From the NCBI RefSeq assembly GCF_001652725.1, contig NZ_LWHJ01000029.1, positions 1-64,000 of the forward strand: a stretch of DNA of 64,000 nt, in the 5' to 3' direction. Made by a program: the position numbers and the translations under genes. Positions 42,980-52,709 of the stretch are shown here, one piece after another. The first letter of the stretch is position 1, and the number at the start of each line of letters is the position of its first letter. The notes beneath the pieces are model-generated. The model ran no database searches and was not told where the DNA came from. It worked only from the letters and a program-made list of their open reading frames with translations. The DNA is from Pedobacter psychrophilus. GTDB taxonomy: Bacteria; Bacteroidota; Bacteroidia; Sphingobacteriales; Sphingobacteriaceae.

Positions 42980-43497
42980 TTTTTAAGATATAATTCTTTC
43001 ATCACATTAAAATGATGCTCGATATGACCATAAATGATAAACAATAACGCTCCGGCAGAAACTGTATTTCCACTTGCTGTTCCTTTTTTCTTCATATCTT
43101 CTTCAGATAATGATTTAAAGAAAAATAGATTTGCCTGACGTAACATTACTAATTCGTCCACCAGATCACTGTATGTATATTTATCTATTGAGGTATTTGC
43201 CACTATTAAGTCCTGATCAAAACTAGGTAATTCTGTTTGGTCATTTCTGGCAATGCGCATGGCTCGGTAAGTCATTACTCGTTCTGTATCAATTAAATGA
43301 GAAATCACTTCTTTAACAGTCCATTTTCCTTCTGCATAAGCAAAGTCATATTTCTTTTCTGGAATATCCGCTAAAAAATCATCTATGCCATTCAACTGAC
43401 TTTTTAGCCTTTTTAAAATAGGTTGATTGCCGGCAACCGCCAATTTAATATATCCTTCGTAAAATGGTGCGTATTCGTTACTTAATGGTTGGTACAT
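42976..43497 (-). CDS. DinB-like four-helix metal-binding protein
   Basis: The 173-residue protein belongs to the DinB_2 superfamily. His residues at about 87 (VISHLIDTERVM) and 160-164 (GHIEHHFNVM) fit the three-His metal site. The fold is shared by thiol-dependent S-transferases such as those using bacillithiol, which fits a BshC-bearing genome; that link is inference. It overlaps the thioesterase gene by 4 bases and the histidine kinase gene by 20 bases. Confidence 0.85.
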   Translation of the reverse strand: MYQPLSNEYAPFYEGYIKLAVAGNQPILKRLKSQLNGIDDFLADIPEKKYDFAYAEGKWTVKEVISHLIDTERVMTYRAMRIARNDQTELPSFDQDLIVANTSIDKYTYSDLVDELVMLRQANLFFFKSLSEEDMKKKGTASGNTVSAGALLFIIYGHIEHHFNVMKELYLKK

Positions 43498-44680
43498 AAT
43501 TTAAACTGCTTTTTATGATTATTCTAAAGGTTGTCCCTTTTCCAATTTCAGATTCTTTAACAAAAATTTGTCCGTTATGATAATTTTCTACAATTCTTTT
43601 TGTTAATGAAAGCCCAAGTCCCCAACCTCTTTTTCTGGTAGTAAAACCGGGTTGAAATACTGCCTCGAATTTTGATTTTGGAATTCCTTTGCCTGTATCT
43701 GTAATATCTACAAATATCTGTTCTTTTACTATATTTTCAATGATATTTACAGATATTTTTCCTTTACCATCAATTGCATTAACTGCATTTTTTAAAATAT
43801 TTTCTATTACCCAATCAAATAAAGGGATATTTATTAGTGCTTCTTGCTGTTCATCACCGGTAACGGTAAACTCTATTTTATCACTTACTCTTATGCTAAA
43901 ATAATCTACATAATCTTTTATGGTTTGATAAATAGGATGATTGGTTAAAATAGGCATAGAACCAATTTTAGAAAACCGATCGGCAACTATTTCTAACCTT
44001 CTTACATCATGCTCCATTTGGAGTATAAGAGGGTCTCTTTCTGCATTAAATTTATCCTTTAATAATTCTATCCAAGCCATTAAAGATGATATTGGTGTTC
44101 CTAGTTGATGCGCAGTTTCTTTAGCTAAACCAACCCAAACTTGGTTTTGTTCTGCTCTACGAGACGAATTAAATGTAGTGTAGGCTATTAATAAAAAGAA
44201 TGCTATAACAGAGAGTTGAACGTAGGGAAAAACTCGTAGTTGGCTTAATAAATCACTATCCTTATAATAAACATAATTTTTTTTACCATTCATTTCTATC
44301 ACAATAGCATCATGTTGAGATTTCATAATGCGTAATTGTCTTTGAAAATAACGAGGGTCGTATATTTTATCTTTTTCTATTTTATAATAAGTTTTGGTGG
44401 TATCTAATGCGGTGTAAACAGTAATTGAATCTTTATCGTCTGTTACAATGGCCGGAACTATCAGACTGTCTTTTACGGTAAAAAGATAGTTCATCATCTC
44501 ATCATTATCTGTAGCAAACAGTTTTTTTAAACTTTGGCTCCAAACCTCGGCCCTTGTACGCTCTGATTTTGATATCCCTTTAACCAAAAAATCAGTATAC
44601 CAAAGCGATGATGTTGCGATAATAATAGCAAAAAATAATAGTAGATATTTCCAGCGCTTTTTATGTTGGTATGGATTCAT
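43478..44680 (-). CDS. Membrane sensor histidine kinase
   Basis: The 400-residue kinase has a membrane helix at residues 10-30, an extracytoplasmic segment of about 115 residues, and a second helix near 152-168. The H-box is atypical, KETAHQLGTPISSLMAW, with no HELRTP. The ATPase domain shows NILKNAVNAIDGKG, DTGKGIPKS and GWGLGLSLTKRI. No response regulator adjoins it, so the output is unknown. It leads a three-gene overlap run with the DinB-like and thioesterase genes. Confidence 0.92.
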   Translation of the reverse strand: MNPYQHKKRWKYLLLFFAIIIATSSLWYTDFLVKGISKSERTRAEVWSQSLKKLFATDNDEMMNYLFTVKDSLIVPAIVTDDKDSITVYTALDTTKTYYKIEKDKIYDPRYFQRQLRIMKSQHDAIVIEMNGKKNYVYYKDSDLLSQLRVFPYVQLSVIAFFLLIAYTTFNSSRRAEQNQVWVGLAKETAHQLGTPISSLMAWIELLKDKFNAERDPLILQMEHDVRRLEIVADRFSKIGSMPILTNHPIYQTIKDYVDYFSIRVSDKIEFTVTGDEQQEALINIPLFDWVIENILKNAVNAIDGKGKISVNIIENIVKEQIFVDITDTGKGIPKSKFEAVFQPGFTTRKRGWGLGLSLTKRIVENYHNGQIFVKESEIGKGTTFRIIIKSSLNYVPTIK

Positions 44681-44862
44681 TTTTTGAATGCCTAATTAAA
44701 TACAGCAAGCTTAAATTAAGCTAATATTAAAATCTAGATAGGATTTGGTGAAATTCATTTTACTATCCCTTTAACGGATTTTAATAAAATATTTTACAAT
44801 TACAGTTAAAGAAAGAAATATATTAAGATCCTAATCCAGAAATACTACTCAAATAATAAAAA

Positions 44863-45768
44863 TTAATTCCCACCAATAATTACCGGATTTTTACCACTCC
44901 CCATAATAATGACTTTTGCGTTTGGTGATGTAGCAATTTCTTTCTGCGCTTTGATACTTTCGTATTGTAATTGTTTATCAGACAAGCCGGTAGATAATAT
45001 TTTTTGATAATCGGCAATACCTTGAGCTTCTACTCTTTTTCGCTCTGCCTCCTGTTTTTCTTTTTGAAGAACAAAGGTCATTTTTTGGGCATCTTGCTCT
45101 GCATTAATCTTAGATTCTATGGTTGCCTTTACTGATGCTGGCAGGGCAACATTTCTAATTAACAATTGTTGCAACTGCAACCCTCTTTTTGCAAAACTTA
45201 TTTCTATAGTTTTGTAAATTTTATTTTGAAACTCATCTCTTTTAGATGAATATAGTGCAACTGCGTCATAAGAAACGGCGTTATCTCTGATTGCTGTACG
45301 CGAAACCGGACGGACGATTTTGTCTAAATAATCTGTTCCTATTTCCTTTAAAATTCTGGGAGCTTCGTTACTTTTTACATTAAAAAGTACGGATAAATCA
45401 ATTACCACTTCCAAACCATCTGCTGTTAAAATTCTAATGGCATCATCTCCTTTAATTGTACCCTCTTCACGGTCTCCAGACATAGTATAGGTTTGTGTTC
45501 TAACATCAAATCCAGTTACTTCTACTAAAGGATTTACAAAGTTTAAACCACTGTATAATACATCATTATCTACTTTACCAAATAAAGTTTTCACACCCAC
45601 TTGCCCAGGTTCAATGGTTTTAAAACAAGATGTAAAAACACCTAATAAAATAAATATTGGGGCAATAACATATAAAATTTTTCCCACTTTATCCGCTTGT
45701 TCGTTTGGTTGTTTAACTAATACAAAGCCAATAATTAAAGCGATGATTCCGAGTATGATTAGTATCAT
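44863..45768 (-). CDS. SPFH/prohibitin family membrane protein
   Basis: The 301-residue protein has two N-terminal membrane helices (about 2-18 and 30-48) and then an SPFH (band 7) domain from IEPGQVGVKTLFGKV (residue 52) to about 215. A long coiled-coil (QDAQKMTFVLQKEKQEAERKRVEAQG) follows, then a short C-terminal tail. Prohibitin-like proteins form ring or cage assemblies at membranes and often regulate FtsH. It is the third gene of a rhodanese-DUF6358-SPFH run. Confidence 0.92.
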   Translation of the reverse strand: MILIILGIIALIIGFVLVKQPNEQADKVGKILYVIAPIFILLGVFTSCFKTIEPGQVGVKTLFGKVDNDVLYSGLNFVNPLVEVTGFDVRTQTYTMSGDREEGTIKGDDAIRILTADGLEVVIDLSVLFNVKSNEAPRILKEIGTDYLDKIVRPVSRTAIRDNAVSYDAVALYSSKRDEFQNKIYKTIEISFAKRGLQLQQLLIRNVALPASVKATIESKINAEQDAQKMTFVLQKEKQEAERKRVEAQGIADYQKILSTGLSDKQLQYESIKAQKEIATSPNAKVIIMGSGKNPVIIGGN

Positions 45769-45789
45769 TTTGTGTTTTTAAAAGAAGAG

Positions 45790-46017
45790 TTATTTCTTCT
45801 TTTTAGTTTTATTCTGCACTTTTAATTCTGCAATATACTTCATTTCTTTTTGCACAGCCTTGGTGTGCTTAATCTTATAGAATACAGTAAGTCCAAAAGC
45901 TGCAGCACATAAGATAACAATAAATAAGCTATCTGCTTTAAAGCTGTAATAACCTACAATTGCAGAAACTATAAGTAAAATATTAAGAATTGTACTAAAG
46001 ATGATGTGCTTACCCAT
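45790..46017 (-). CDS. Small two-helix membrane protein (DUF6358-like)
   Basis: The 75-residue protein has two membrane helices (about 6-24 and 29-46) and a basic C-terminus ending TKKKK. I associate it, with limited certainty, with the Sphingobacteriaceae family DUF6358. Its ATG shares one base with the rhodanese stop. Function unknown. Confidence 0.65.
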   Translation of the reverse strand: MGKHIIFSTILNILLIVSAIVGYYSFKADSLFIVILCAAAFGLTVFYKIKHTKAVQKEMKYIAELKVQNKTKKKK

Positions 46018-46331
46018 TAATAAACTTGAATACTATCATCTATTTCAGCCGCCCAAGCTAAAATTCCACCTTTTAAATTATAGAGATCGTTATATCCTAA
46101 ACTTTCTAACTGATTAACTGCTGCGGCACTTCTTGCACCACTTCTACATTGCATTACCACAGGCTTATCTTTAGAAATTTTATCCGCCTCAATCACAATT
46201 CCGGCTAATGGAATATTTTCTCCCTCAATATTAGACATTTCATATTCAAAAGGCTCACGTACATCTATCAATTGGAAATCTTTACCTTCCTCTTTCCATT
46301 GTTTTAGTTCTAAAACTGATATCTCTTTCAT
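46017..46331 (-). CDS. Single-domain rhodanese-like sulfurtransferase
   Basis: The 104-residue protein has a rhodanese domain with the active-site loop CRSGARSA; Cys62 is the persulfide carrier. IDVREPFEYEMSNIEG is the N-terminal signature. It may pass sulfur or act in thiol redox, but the partner is unknown. A -7 match lies 17 bases upstream and the gene heads the run that continues into DUF6358 and SPFH. Confidence 0.93.
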   Translation of the reverse strand: MKEISVLELKQWKEEGKDFQLIDVREPFEYEMSNIEGENIPLAGIVIEADKISKDKPVVMQCRSGARSAAAVNQLESLGYNDLYNLKGGILAWAAEIDDSIQVY

Positions 46332-46347
46332 GTTTAATTGTTTTTAT

Positions 46348-46355
46348 CAAAGGTA
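46348..46355 (-). promoter_or_regulatory. Putative -7 element for the rhodanese operon
   Basis: On the minus strand it reads TACCTTTG, a full TAnnTTTG match, 17 bases before the rhodanese ATG. Confidence 0.45.
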
Positions 46356-46454
46356 GAAAAAAAGAAATTTGTTAATAGGAAAGCATTGAGTATTATATTT
46401 TACTTACAATTAGGTTATATTTTTGAGGAAGAATTCAAAGTATATCATTCATGT

Positions 46455-46553
46455 GGGCGTTTTATCCGCCAGCTGGCGGACCACTATATCTTTTTTTGCT
46501 ATTTTGCAAATTGGATAGAAGCAAAAAAAGGATGCCGTTACTATCGTTAACGC
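46455..46553 (-). repeat. Dispersed intergenic repeat, copy 6
   Basis: On the minus strand it runs from GCGTTAACGATAGTAACGGC to AAAACGCCC. It holds a GCAAAAAAAG-closed stem, the block AAGATATAGTGG, and the palindrome TCCGCCAGCTGGCGGA at 46465-46480. It is the longest and best-preserved copy (99 bp). Confidence 0.88.
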
Positions 46554-46582
46554 ATCCTTTAAAGTTTAATATCAATTGTTAA

Positions 46583-48013
46583 TTAATTACCGGAAAGATA
46601 GCTTTTCGGAAGTTTAACCTTCATTATTTGATAATTACCATCTTTAAAAGTTTGGTAATAAAAATTTTCATTTTTACTATCGTAAACCATCGATCCTTGA
46701 GATTCTTCATCATTTATAATTTTACCCAAATTGATTGGATCGCTCCATTTTTTCCAGGTATCGTCTAACCTAACAGAATAATAAATATCCTCATTTCCAT
46801 AACTGCTTATCCCATTACTGATAAAAAATAAAGTTTTATCATCATCACATAAAAAAGGGAGCAATTCATTATTTGCAGAATTAACATTTTTGCCAAAATT
46901 TTGAAGGAGTGAATAAGTACCGTCATCTTTAATTTTAGCAGAATATAAATCCATACCTCCTTGAGAAATATCTGATTCTATGGCCATTACAATTATACTT
47001 CCATCTTTACTAGCTGTTAAATCCGCCACATTATCAAAGTTGTTATAGGCCACTATTTGTATAGGCTTTTCTTCTGTAAAGTTTTCGCCAGATTGTTTAT
47101 AAACGTTAAATCCTGTTTCGGAAGTTCCTTTTTTATAGTCTGCACTACCTGTTATAAATTTTGTATCGATAATTGCACCTATATAATTATGGTAAGGATT
47201 TTTATTTATACTTTCTGGTAATTGTGTCAAAGTTAGATTATTTGTATTTGAAATATCTAAATAGTTAATCTTAGATTTTTCATAACTATCGTTATACAAA
47301 CTTAAATAAAGCTTATTATCTCTTAATGCCTCTAAATGAAAATAATTTTTAGAGGTATAAACTGAAACCGGTTTATCTAGCTTTTCAAATTCTTGTCTTG
47401 TATTTACATCCGCAACAATTGGTATGTCAGAGTCTGAAATTCCTATTGCGTCTATTTGTTTATCACCCTCGGTCTTTTGAAAATTAAAAACTATTTTTAA
47501 AGCTTTAACATTTTCAAGGGGTTCTTGTAATTTGGCATATTCTATCCCTGGTTTATTATTAACATCCGATGCTTCATTAACTTTTCTTCTTTTTCTGCCA
47601 AAGTAATAAGTTCTTCCCTCTGCACCAGCTTTATGGAAAACACCCATATCATTATTCATGTAACTCATAGTGCTTCTATAAACTTCTTTATACTTGCCAT
47701 CACCAGTACCAGCCAAAACCTTTACAAAGCAACCAGTATTTAAATTTTCAAAAATGGCTATTTGTTTTACAGTTTGGGCTTTTTCAAACTCTACCTCAAT
47801 AAAATCATGACCATCTTGAGCGTTTTTAGGTGCCCATGCATTTGGACTATCCCCTCCTTGAGGAAAAACATCAGGTTTGCCAATTATTCTTCTAGAGCTA
47901 TACTGCTTTCCACCTAAATCTGAAGAGCTTTTGATTACTTTAGTAACCCATTGTACTTGCTGACCAAACGTAATCGCAGGAAATAAAAACAGTAGAATTA
48001 TAAACTTTTTCAT
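46583..48013 (-). CDS. Exported PD40/WD40-like beta-propeller protein
   Basis: The 476-residue protein has a signal peptide (MKKFIILLFLFPAITFGQQ). A discoidin-like region of about 150 residues follows (DGHDFIEVEFEKAQTVKQIAIFE), then PD40-type propeller repeats (ISQGGMDLYSAKIKDDG, GNEDIYYSVRLDDTWKKW). The propeller resembles those of OmpA-PD40 proteins, but no OmpA domain is present. It may bind the envelope or a glycan; the function is unknown. Confidence 0.78.
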   Translation of the reverse strand: MKKFIILLFLFPAITFGQQVQWVTKVIKSSSDLGGKQYSSRRIIGKPDVFPQGGDSPNAWAPKNAQDGHDFIEVEFEKAQTVKQIAIFENLNTGCFVKVLAGTGDGKYKEVYRSTMSYMNNDMGVFHKAGAEGRTYYFGRKRRKVNEASDVNNKPGIEYAKLQEPLENVKALKIVFNFQKTEGDKQIDAIGISDSDIPIVADVNTRQEFEKLDKPVSVYTSKNYFHLEALRDNKLYLSLYNDSYEKSKINYLDISNTNNLTLTQLPESINKNPYHNYIGAIIDTKFITGSADYKKGTSETGFNVYKQSGENFTEEKPIQIVAYNNFDNVADLTASKDGSIIVMAIESDISQGGMDLYSAKIKDDGTYSLLQNFGKNVNSANNELLPFLCDDDKTLFFISNGISSYGNEDIYYSVRLDDTWKKWSDPINLGKIINDEESQGSMVYDSKNENFYYQTFKDGNYQIMKVKLPKSYLSGN

Positions 48014-48035
48014 ATTTCTATTTTATAATTAATAA

Positions 48036-48066
48036 AAAACGGCTGCAACCTAGGTTGCAACCGTAC
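48036..48066 (-). terminator. Terminator of the PQQ-like propeller gene
   Basis: On the minus strand a hairpin with arms GGTTGCAACC-like (ACGG..GCAACC with GGTTGC..CCGT, one internal mismatch) is followed by six T. It lies about 30 bases beyond the stop at 48098. Confidence 0.8.
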
Positions 48067-48097
48067 CACAAACAATTGCTATACTTAGCAAAAGATC

Positions 48098-49930
48098 TTA
48101 GTTATTTACTTTTATTTTTTCTACTTTTTTATTTTTAAAGGCATATATATATTCGCCATCTTCAGAAATATCAATTCCATCTCCATAAACCGGGCTACCA
48201 CCTTTACCTTTAGACTCTACAGTTCCTTTTGTTTCGCCAGTTTCCATATTGATCCCATGTATGATGTTTTTACTATTTTTTTGGTTTCTTAAAAAGAAAT
48301 TCCCGTTTAATTCATACCAATAATCAATTCCAGATAGTTTATCGGTTGCATAATTTCTTTCCCCGCCTGCTTTTTTATAGCTGGCCAAACCTTTTTCTGA
48401 AATCACTACCACATTATCTCCGTAATCTACTACATCAAATGCTTTTCCAACCTTCGCATTTCCGTGTTTTACATCAAAAAGTTGTTTTCCAGAAGCGATA
48501 TCATAAGAATAAAACTCATCACCATCACCAATAAAAACTGTTTTATCATTATCAATGATCATATCAGTAATACGTTTATCAAATTTTTCTGATCGCCAAA
48601 CTGTTGTACCATCTTTATCATTTAAAGATAATAGACTATTTTTTTGTGCTACGTAATCCCAATAAATTTTATAAGTAACAGAGCTTGCCCCTAAAGATGC
48701 GTAAGCTGCTGAACCACCTTCTGTTGATATTTCTTGTACCTGTACTTTACCACCTACTTGTACTAAAATTCTATCTCCAGATTTGTAAATCTTTGGCATA
48801 GAATAAGCTCCTACAATTTTTTCTGAAGCCCAAAGAAGTTTACCTGTTGCTATATCATGCTTTTCAACATATTTAGTTCTGTTTCTTGTTGCGAAAATCA
48901 CTAAATAAACTGCATCTTCAGTAAACAGAGGGTCTGCGAGCATTCTATAAGTTTCTTTTCGTGTGCCACCACCACCAAAAGGTACTTTGGTAGTTTTACC
49001 TAAATCATTTTCATAGGCAACTTCCCACATTTTTTGCCCGCTATTGGCATTATAAACTTGTATTCCATCTAACCATAAAAAAACTTTATCTCCTTTTAAC
49101 CATAAATCTAGAACAGGTTTACGCGTTACCAATTCCTTTTCTACAGTTCCTCTAAAAGATGCATCCCAAATAATTTCACCGTTAGCGGCATTAACTTTTA
49201 ATAGTTGATTTTTAAATCCACTAATTAATGCACCCATAAAAGTTGGTTTATAATTTAGCATCACTATCTCATTCTTTGCTTTATCATATGTATATTCTGC
49301 TACAGCTCCTTTAATTAACTTAGTTTCCCAAACCTTTTCTCCAGTTTTCGCTTTAACCAAGTTCATCCCATCTTTTTGCGCTATTAAAAAAGCATCTAAT
49401 TCATCAATATATTTTATAGTCTCTAAATCTGATGTACTGCTTCCAAGCTCTCCTTTATCTTTAGGGATTAAATTTTGATAGTTTTCACTGTTCCAAAGTT
49501 CTTTACCAGTACCCATATCAATAACCGCAATCCTATCGGTTCCTAATTTTCTAGCATCAAATAGGAAAAGGTAACCGCCCTTACCGCCGTCTTTCCAAAT
49601 CGAATATTGATAATCACATTTATTGGTTTTATTGGTGGTAATATTTTTATAATCGCCCTCCCAAACCTGCTTTCCATCTCCATTTAATATGGAAGCCGAA
49701 TTTTCATCTGTTCCTAATACATAACTATCTCCTGAAGAGCCAGTTACAGCTAAAACGGTAGCTTTGTTTGAAAATTCTGATTCCCATACGGTTTTAAAAT
49801 TTCCAGACATTTTACTCCCTTTACCGGCCACCAGGCCTCCCATTTTTTCTTTTAGTTTACCAAATTGTGCATTGGCCGCAAACCCACCACTTATAAGCAG
49901 TAGAGATAACGCAATAATTTTTTTGTTCAT
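48098..49930 (-). CDS. Exported PQQ-like beta-propeller protein
   Basis: The 610-residue protein has a signal peptide (MNKKIIALSLLLISGGFAANAQ) and repeated propeller blades of the PQQ_2/quinoprotein type, for example NGDGKQVWEGDYK, GTGKELWNSENY, KTGEKVWETKLI, NSGQKMWEVAYE and DGTTVWRSEKFD. No PQQ-dehydrogenase active-site residues are evident, so it is probably a structural or binding propeller. The gene after it (46583) is another propeller protein. Role unknown. Confidence 0.88.
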   Translation of the reverse strand: MNKKIIALSLLLISGGFAANAQFGKLKEKMGGLVAGKGSKMSGNFKTVWESEFSNKATVLAVTGSSGDSYVLGTDENSASILNGDGKQVWEGDYKNITTNKTNKCDYQYSIWKDGGKGGYLFLFDARKLGTDRIAVIDMGTGKELWNSENYQNLIPKDKGELGSSTSDLETIKYIDELDAFLIAQKDGMNLVKAKTGEKVWETKLIKGAVAEYTYDKAKNEIVMLNYKPTFMGALISGFKNQLLKVNAANGEIIWDASFRGTVEKELVTRKPVLDLWLKGDKVFLWLDGIQVYNANSGQKMWEVAYENDLGKTTKVPFGGGGTRKETYRMLADPLFTEDAVYLVIFATRNRTKYVEKHDIATGKLLWASEKIVGAYSMPKIYKSGDRILVQVGGKVQVQEISTEGGSAAYASLGASSVTYKIYWDYVAQKNSLLSLNDKDGTTVWRSEKFDKRITDMIIDNDKTVFIGDGDEFYSYDIASGKQLFDVKHGNAKVGKAFDVVDYGDNVVVISEKGLASYKKAGGERNYATDKLSGIDYWYELNGNFFLRNQKNSKNIIHGINMETGETKGTVESKGKGGSPVYGDGIDISEDGEYIYAFKNKKVEKIKVNN

Positions 49931-49963
49931 GGTTTTTTTGTTTGTGTGATTGTTAAGTTGATT

Positions 49964-50344
49964 TTAAATTTCTATTGTTTGTCTTATCTTATATTTTTGT
50001 TGTTTTGGAAGTTTAAAGTTGAATTTGTAATTGAGTAGATAATCTGATAGAAATTCAAAGAAATCATTGTCTTTAATGTCAGAATCTACTTTAAAAAATG
50101 TTGCGATCTTTCCATTTTGAACTACAGAAATATCAGTAACTACATATCCTTTTATAGTTGGAAACTTTTTACTCATCTTTTTTAAGAATGCTTCACTCTT
50201 AAAAGCTGTCTCAATTTCTTTTCCTACTTCTTCTTGCACCTGCTCTTCTTCAGTTAAAATTTGTTTCTTCTGAGAGAAAGAATTAAAACTTACGAGCATA
50301 ATTGAAAAGATTAAAAATACTTTAGTGAAATTTTTTATGTTCAT
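49964..50344 (-). CDS. Small exported protein, possibly TonB-C-like
   Basis: The 126-residue protein has a signal peptide (MNIKNFTKVFLIFSIMLVSFNSFSQ), a helical charged part and a beta-rich C-terminus (VVQNGKIATFFKV, then FKLPKQQKYKIRQTIEI). The last part recalls TonB C-terminal-like domains, but this is weak. It lies 33 bases before the propeller gene in the same direction and may be co-transcribed. Confidence 0.6.
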   Translation of the reverse strand: MNIKNFTKVFLIFSIMLVSFNSFSQKKQILTEEEQVQEEVGKEIETAFKSEAFLKKMSKKFPTIKGYVVTDISVVQNGKIATFFKVDSDIKDNDFFEFLSDYLLNYKFNFKLPKQQKYKIRQTIEI

Positions 50345-50507
50345 GGTATAATTATTTTTAGTAAAAGTATAGATATAGGTAAATTAAAAAAATACGTAAA
50401 ACTGCGTATTTTTATATACCCATTAATACTGAGTAGCATCTGAAATTTGAAGGATATAAATTACCGGGATTTAACGTTCTTTGTACAATAATTGATAATA
50501 TCAAATA

Positions 50508-51620
50508 ATGAAAAAAATTACCGACTTTTTTTGGTTTTGCTCCGGAGCACATATAGAAACTTTAGTTAAAAACTCTACAGAGCACAATAAATATGTTGGC
50601 ATTGGTGCTACTATATTTTTTACAGCTTTATTCGCCTGTCTTTCTGGCGGATATGCCATGTATTTTGTTTTTTCTGGAAATCCGGTAGCTGTAGTTTTTG
50701 CTCTATTTTTTGGGTTGATTTGGGGTTTGGCAATTTTCAATATGGATAGATATATAGTTGCCAGCATTAAAAAAACAGGATCTACCAATCATCAAATTAT
50801 GCAGGCTTTACCTCGTATTTTGTTGGCAATTATGATCGGTATCATTATATCTCGCCCATTAGAGTTAAAGATTTTTGATAAGGAAATTCGCCAAAAATTA
50901 AAGACAAGTTATTTGAATGGGCAGCGTTCAAAAATTGATACTTTAAACAAAGCCTTCAATAATAAATACAGCTTAGAATTGGCTAAATACGGCGAATTAA
51001 GAGATGAAAAAGACTCTTTAGATAAGGATATTAACCGCTCAAGATATGTTTTAAATCAAGAAGTTTTTGGTGATAAAACCAATCAAACTAGCGGTATTAA
51101 TGGATACGGAACTTATGCCAAACAAAAAGAAGCAGTTGTAAACCAAAAAGTAGAAAGGCTTACCCAAGTGAGAAGTGATTTATCTCAGATGGATAAAATT
51201 TTAAGTACCAGAAAAGAAATTGAAGGTTTAAATAGCACCAAACTTTTTAATGAAACCCAATTAGATAGTTTAGTTAATATTGCAGGTTTTGCAGATAGAA
51301 ATTATGCATTAGGTCAGCTTTCTTTTAACCCTGACGGATCTAGGGATATTGATACTTATTTAGCCATAACTTTTATTTCTTTCCTATTTATATTATTAGA
51401 ATGCTTACCCGTTTTTGTTAAATTAATGAGCGATAAAGGCCCTTACGATATTGCTCTGCAAAACGTAGAAGCTGTTTCAATCTATAAAAGTGAAAAAGAT
51501 AAAGACCATAAGTTAATTGTAATTGATAATATATTAGAGACCAGAAATGATGTGGTAACTGATAAAAAGAAAATTCTATTAAAGCGAAAGAAAGATAAGG
51601 ATTTAGACCAGGAGATATAA
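50508..51620 (+). CDS. DUF4407 membrane protein
   Basis: The 370-residue protein has a DUF4407 layout: two membrane helices near residues 28-50 and 58-78, a third near 93-112, a long charged coiled-coil region of about 170 residues (120-290), a last helix near 285-305, and a basic tail (KKKILLKRKKDKD). No function is established for the family. It reads into a hairpin that terminates the opposite egtB-egtD operon. Confidence 0.85.
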   Translation: MKKITDFFWFCSGAHIETLVKNSTEHNKYVGIGATIFFTALFACLSGGYAMYFVFSGNPVAVVFALFFGLIWGLAIFNMDRYIVASIKKTGSTNHQIMQALPRILLAIMIGIIISRPLELKIFDKEIRQKLKTSYLNGQRSKIDTLNKAFNNKYSLELAKYGELRDEKDSLDKDINRSRYVLNQEVFGDKTNQTSGINGYGTYAKQKEAVVNQKVERLTQVRSDLSQMDKILSTRKEIEGLNSTKLFNETQLDSLVNIAGFADRNYALGQLSFNPDGSRDIDTYLAITFISFLFILLECLPVFVKLMSDKGPYDIALQNVEAVSIYKSEKDKDHKLIVIDNILETRNDVVTDKKKILLKRKKDKDLDQEI

Positions 51621-51651
51621 AAAAAGTGAGCCGTTATCACAACGCCTCACT
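51620..51651 (-). terminator. Terminator of the egtB-egtD operon
   Basis: On the minus strand AGTGAG and CGTT arms pair with AACG and CTCACT around a 5-base loop, with one unpaired base on each side, followed by a run of T. It lies about 110 bases after the egtD stop. Confidence 0.75.
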
Positions 51652-51762
51652 CATTTTAACTAAACCTAAACTATTGTATGATTATTCTGTACAAAGGAAT
51701 AACAATGCAAATGTATAATTGAGATATTCATTTTATGTTAAATTTCAATGAATAAATTATAT

Positions 51763-52704
51763 TTAATTGCATTCCCAAACAGCATCTAAAAACCAATTTT
51801 TGCTGTCAAAAAAATGTTTAACAGGTTTAAATCCAGCTTGTTTAGCCATTTCATCAGTTTCAGAAACACTATATTTTTGAGAAATCTCCATAAAAATAGG
51901 TTCATTTTCTTCAAATTCAATAAAATCTGCTTCGCCAATTCTTACTTTCTGTTTTTTTAAGCTTATTAAATAACTTTTACATGATCCGTTTAATGGATCA
52001 TAAGATGGATAATGCTCAAAATTATCAATATTAAAATTAGCTTCTAACTCTTTATTCATTCTACGCAATAAATTCAAATTAAAGTCTTTTGTAAAACCTT
52101 TCGAATCATTATACGCTGCTCTTACTACTCTTGGGTGTTTCTTTAGGTCTATCCCTACTAAAACTAAATCTGTTTTGCTTAAGCTTTGTCTTAAAGTTTT
52201 AGCAAACTCCCAAGCCTCAGAAACTGGCATATTGCCAATATTAGAGCCTAAAAAAAGTACAACTTTCCTTCTATTAGAAAATTGGCGGGTTTTCTCCAGC
52301 ATTTCAAAATATTCGCCGTTAAAACCTTGAATTTTTAAACCTTCAATTTCTTTAGGTAAATTATACTCTAAATTTTTAATGGTGTTGGTAGAAATATCTA
52401 TCGGGAAATAATTGAAATCTACTTTATCAGCAACTAATTGCCTTAATAAATGAGAAGATTTTGTAGCATCACCAGCGCCTAATTCAACTAAGTCGAAACC
52501 ATCAAAGCCATTTTTTAGGGTTTTGGCTAATTGTTCGGTTTGGTTTTCAAATATTTCCATCTCGCAATCGGTTGGATAATATTCTTCACTAGCCATAATT
52601 TGTTGAAACAGTTTATCACCAGCTTCATCATAAAAATATTTTGAGTGTAAATGCTTAGGTTCTGCATTTAGGCCTTCCAAAACCTCTTTTAAAAACTTAT
52701 TCAT
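51763..52704 (-). CDS. egtD: L-histidine N-alpha-methyltransferase
   Basis: The 313-residue SAM-dependent enzyme trimethylates histidine to hercynine, the first step of ergothioneine synthesis. The SAM motif is VELGAGDATKSSHLL, and KVVLFLGSNIGNM and DLVLVGIDLKK follow, typical of EgtD (DUF2260). The length matches. It lies 5 bases after the egtB stop in one operon. Confidence 0.95.
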   Translation of the reverse strand: MNKFLKEVLEGLNAEPKHLHSKYFYDEAGDKLFQQIMASEEYYPTDCEMEIFENQTEQLAKTLKNGFDGFDLVELGAGDATKSSHLLRQLVADKVDFNYFPIDISTNTIKNLEYNLPKEIEGLKIQGFNGEYFEMLEKTRQFSNRRKVVLFLGSNIGNMPVSEAWEFAKTLRQSLSKTDLVLVGIDLKKHPRVVRAAYNDSKGFTKDFNLNLLRRMNKELEANFNIDNFEHYPSYDPLNGSCKSYLISLKKQKVRIGEADFIEFEENEPIFMEISQKYSVSETDEMAKQAGFKPVKHFFDSKNWFLDAVWECN

Positions 52705-52709
52705 AGGTA

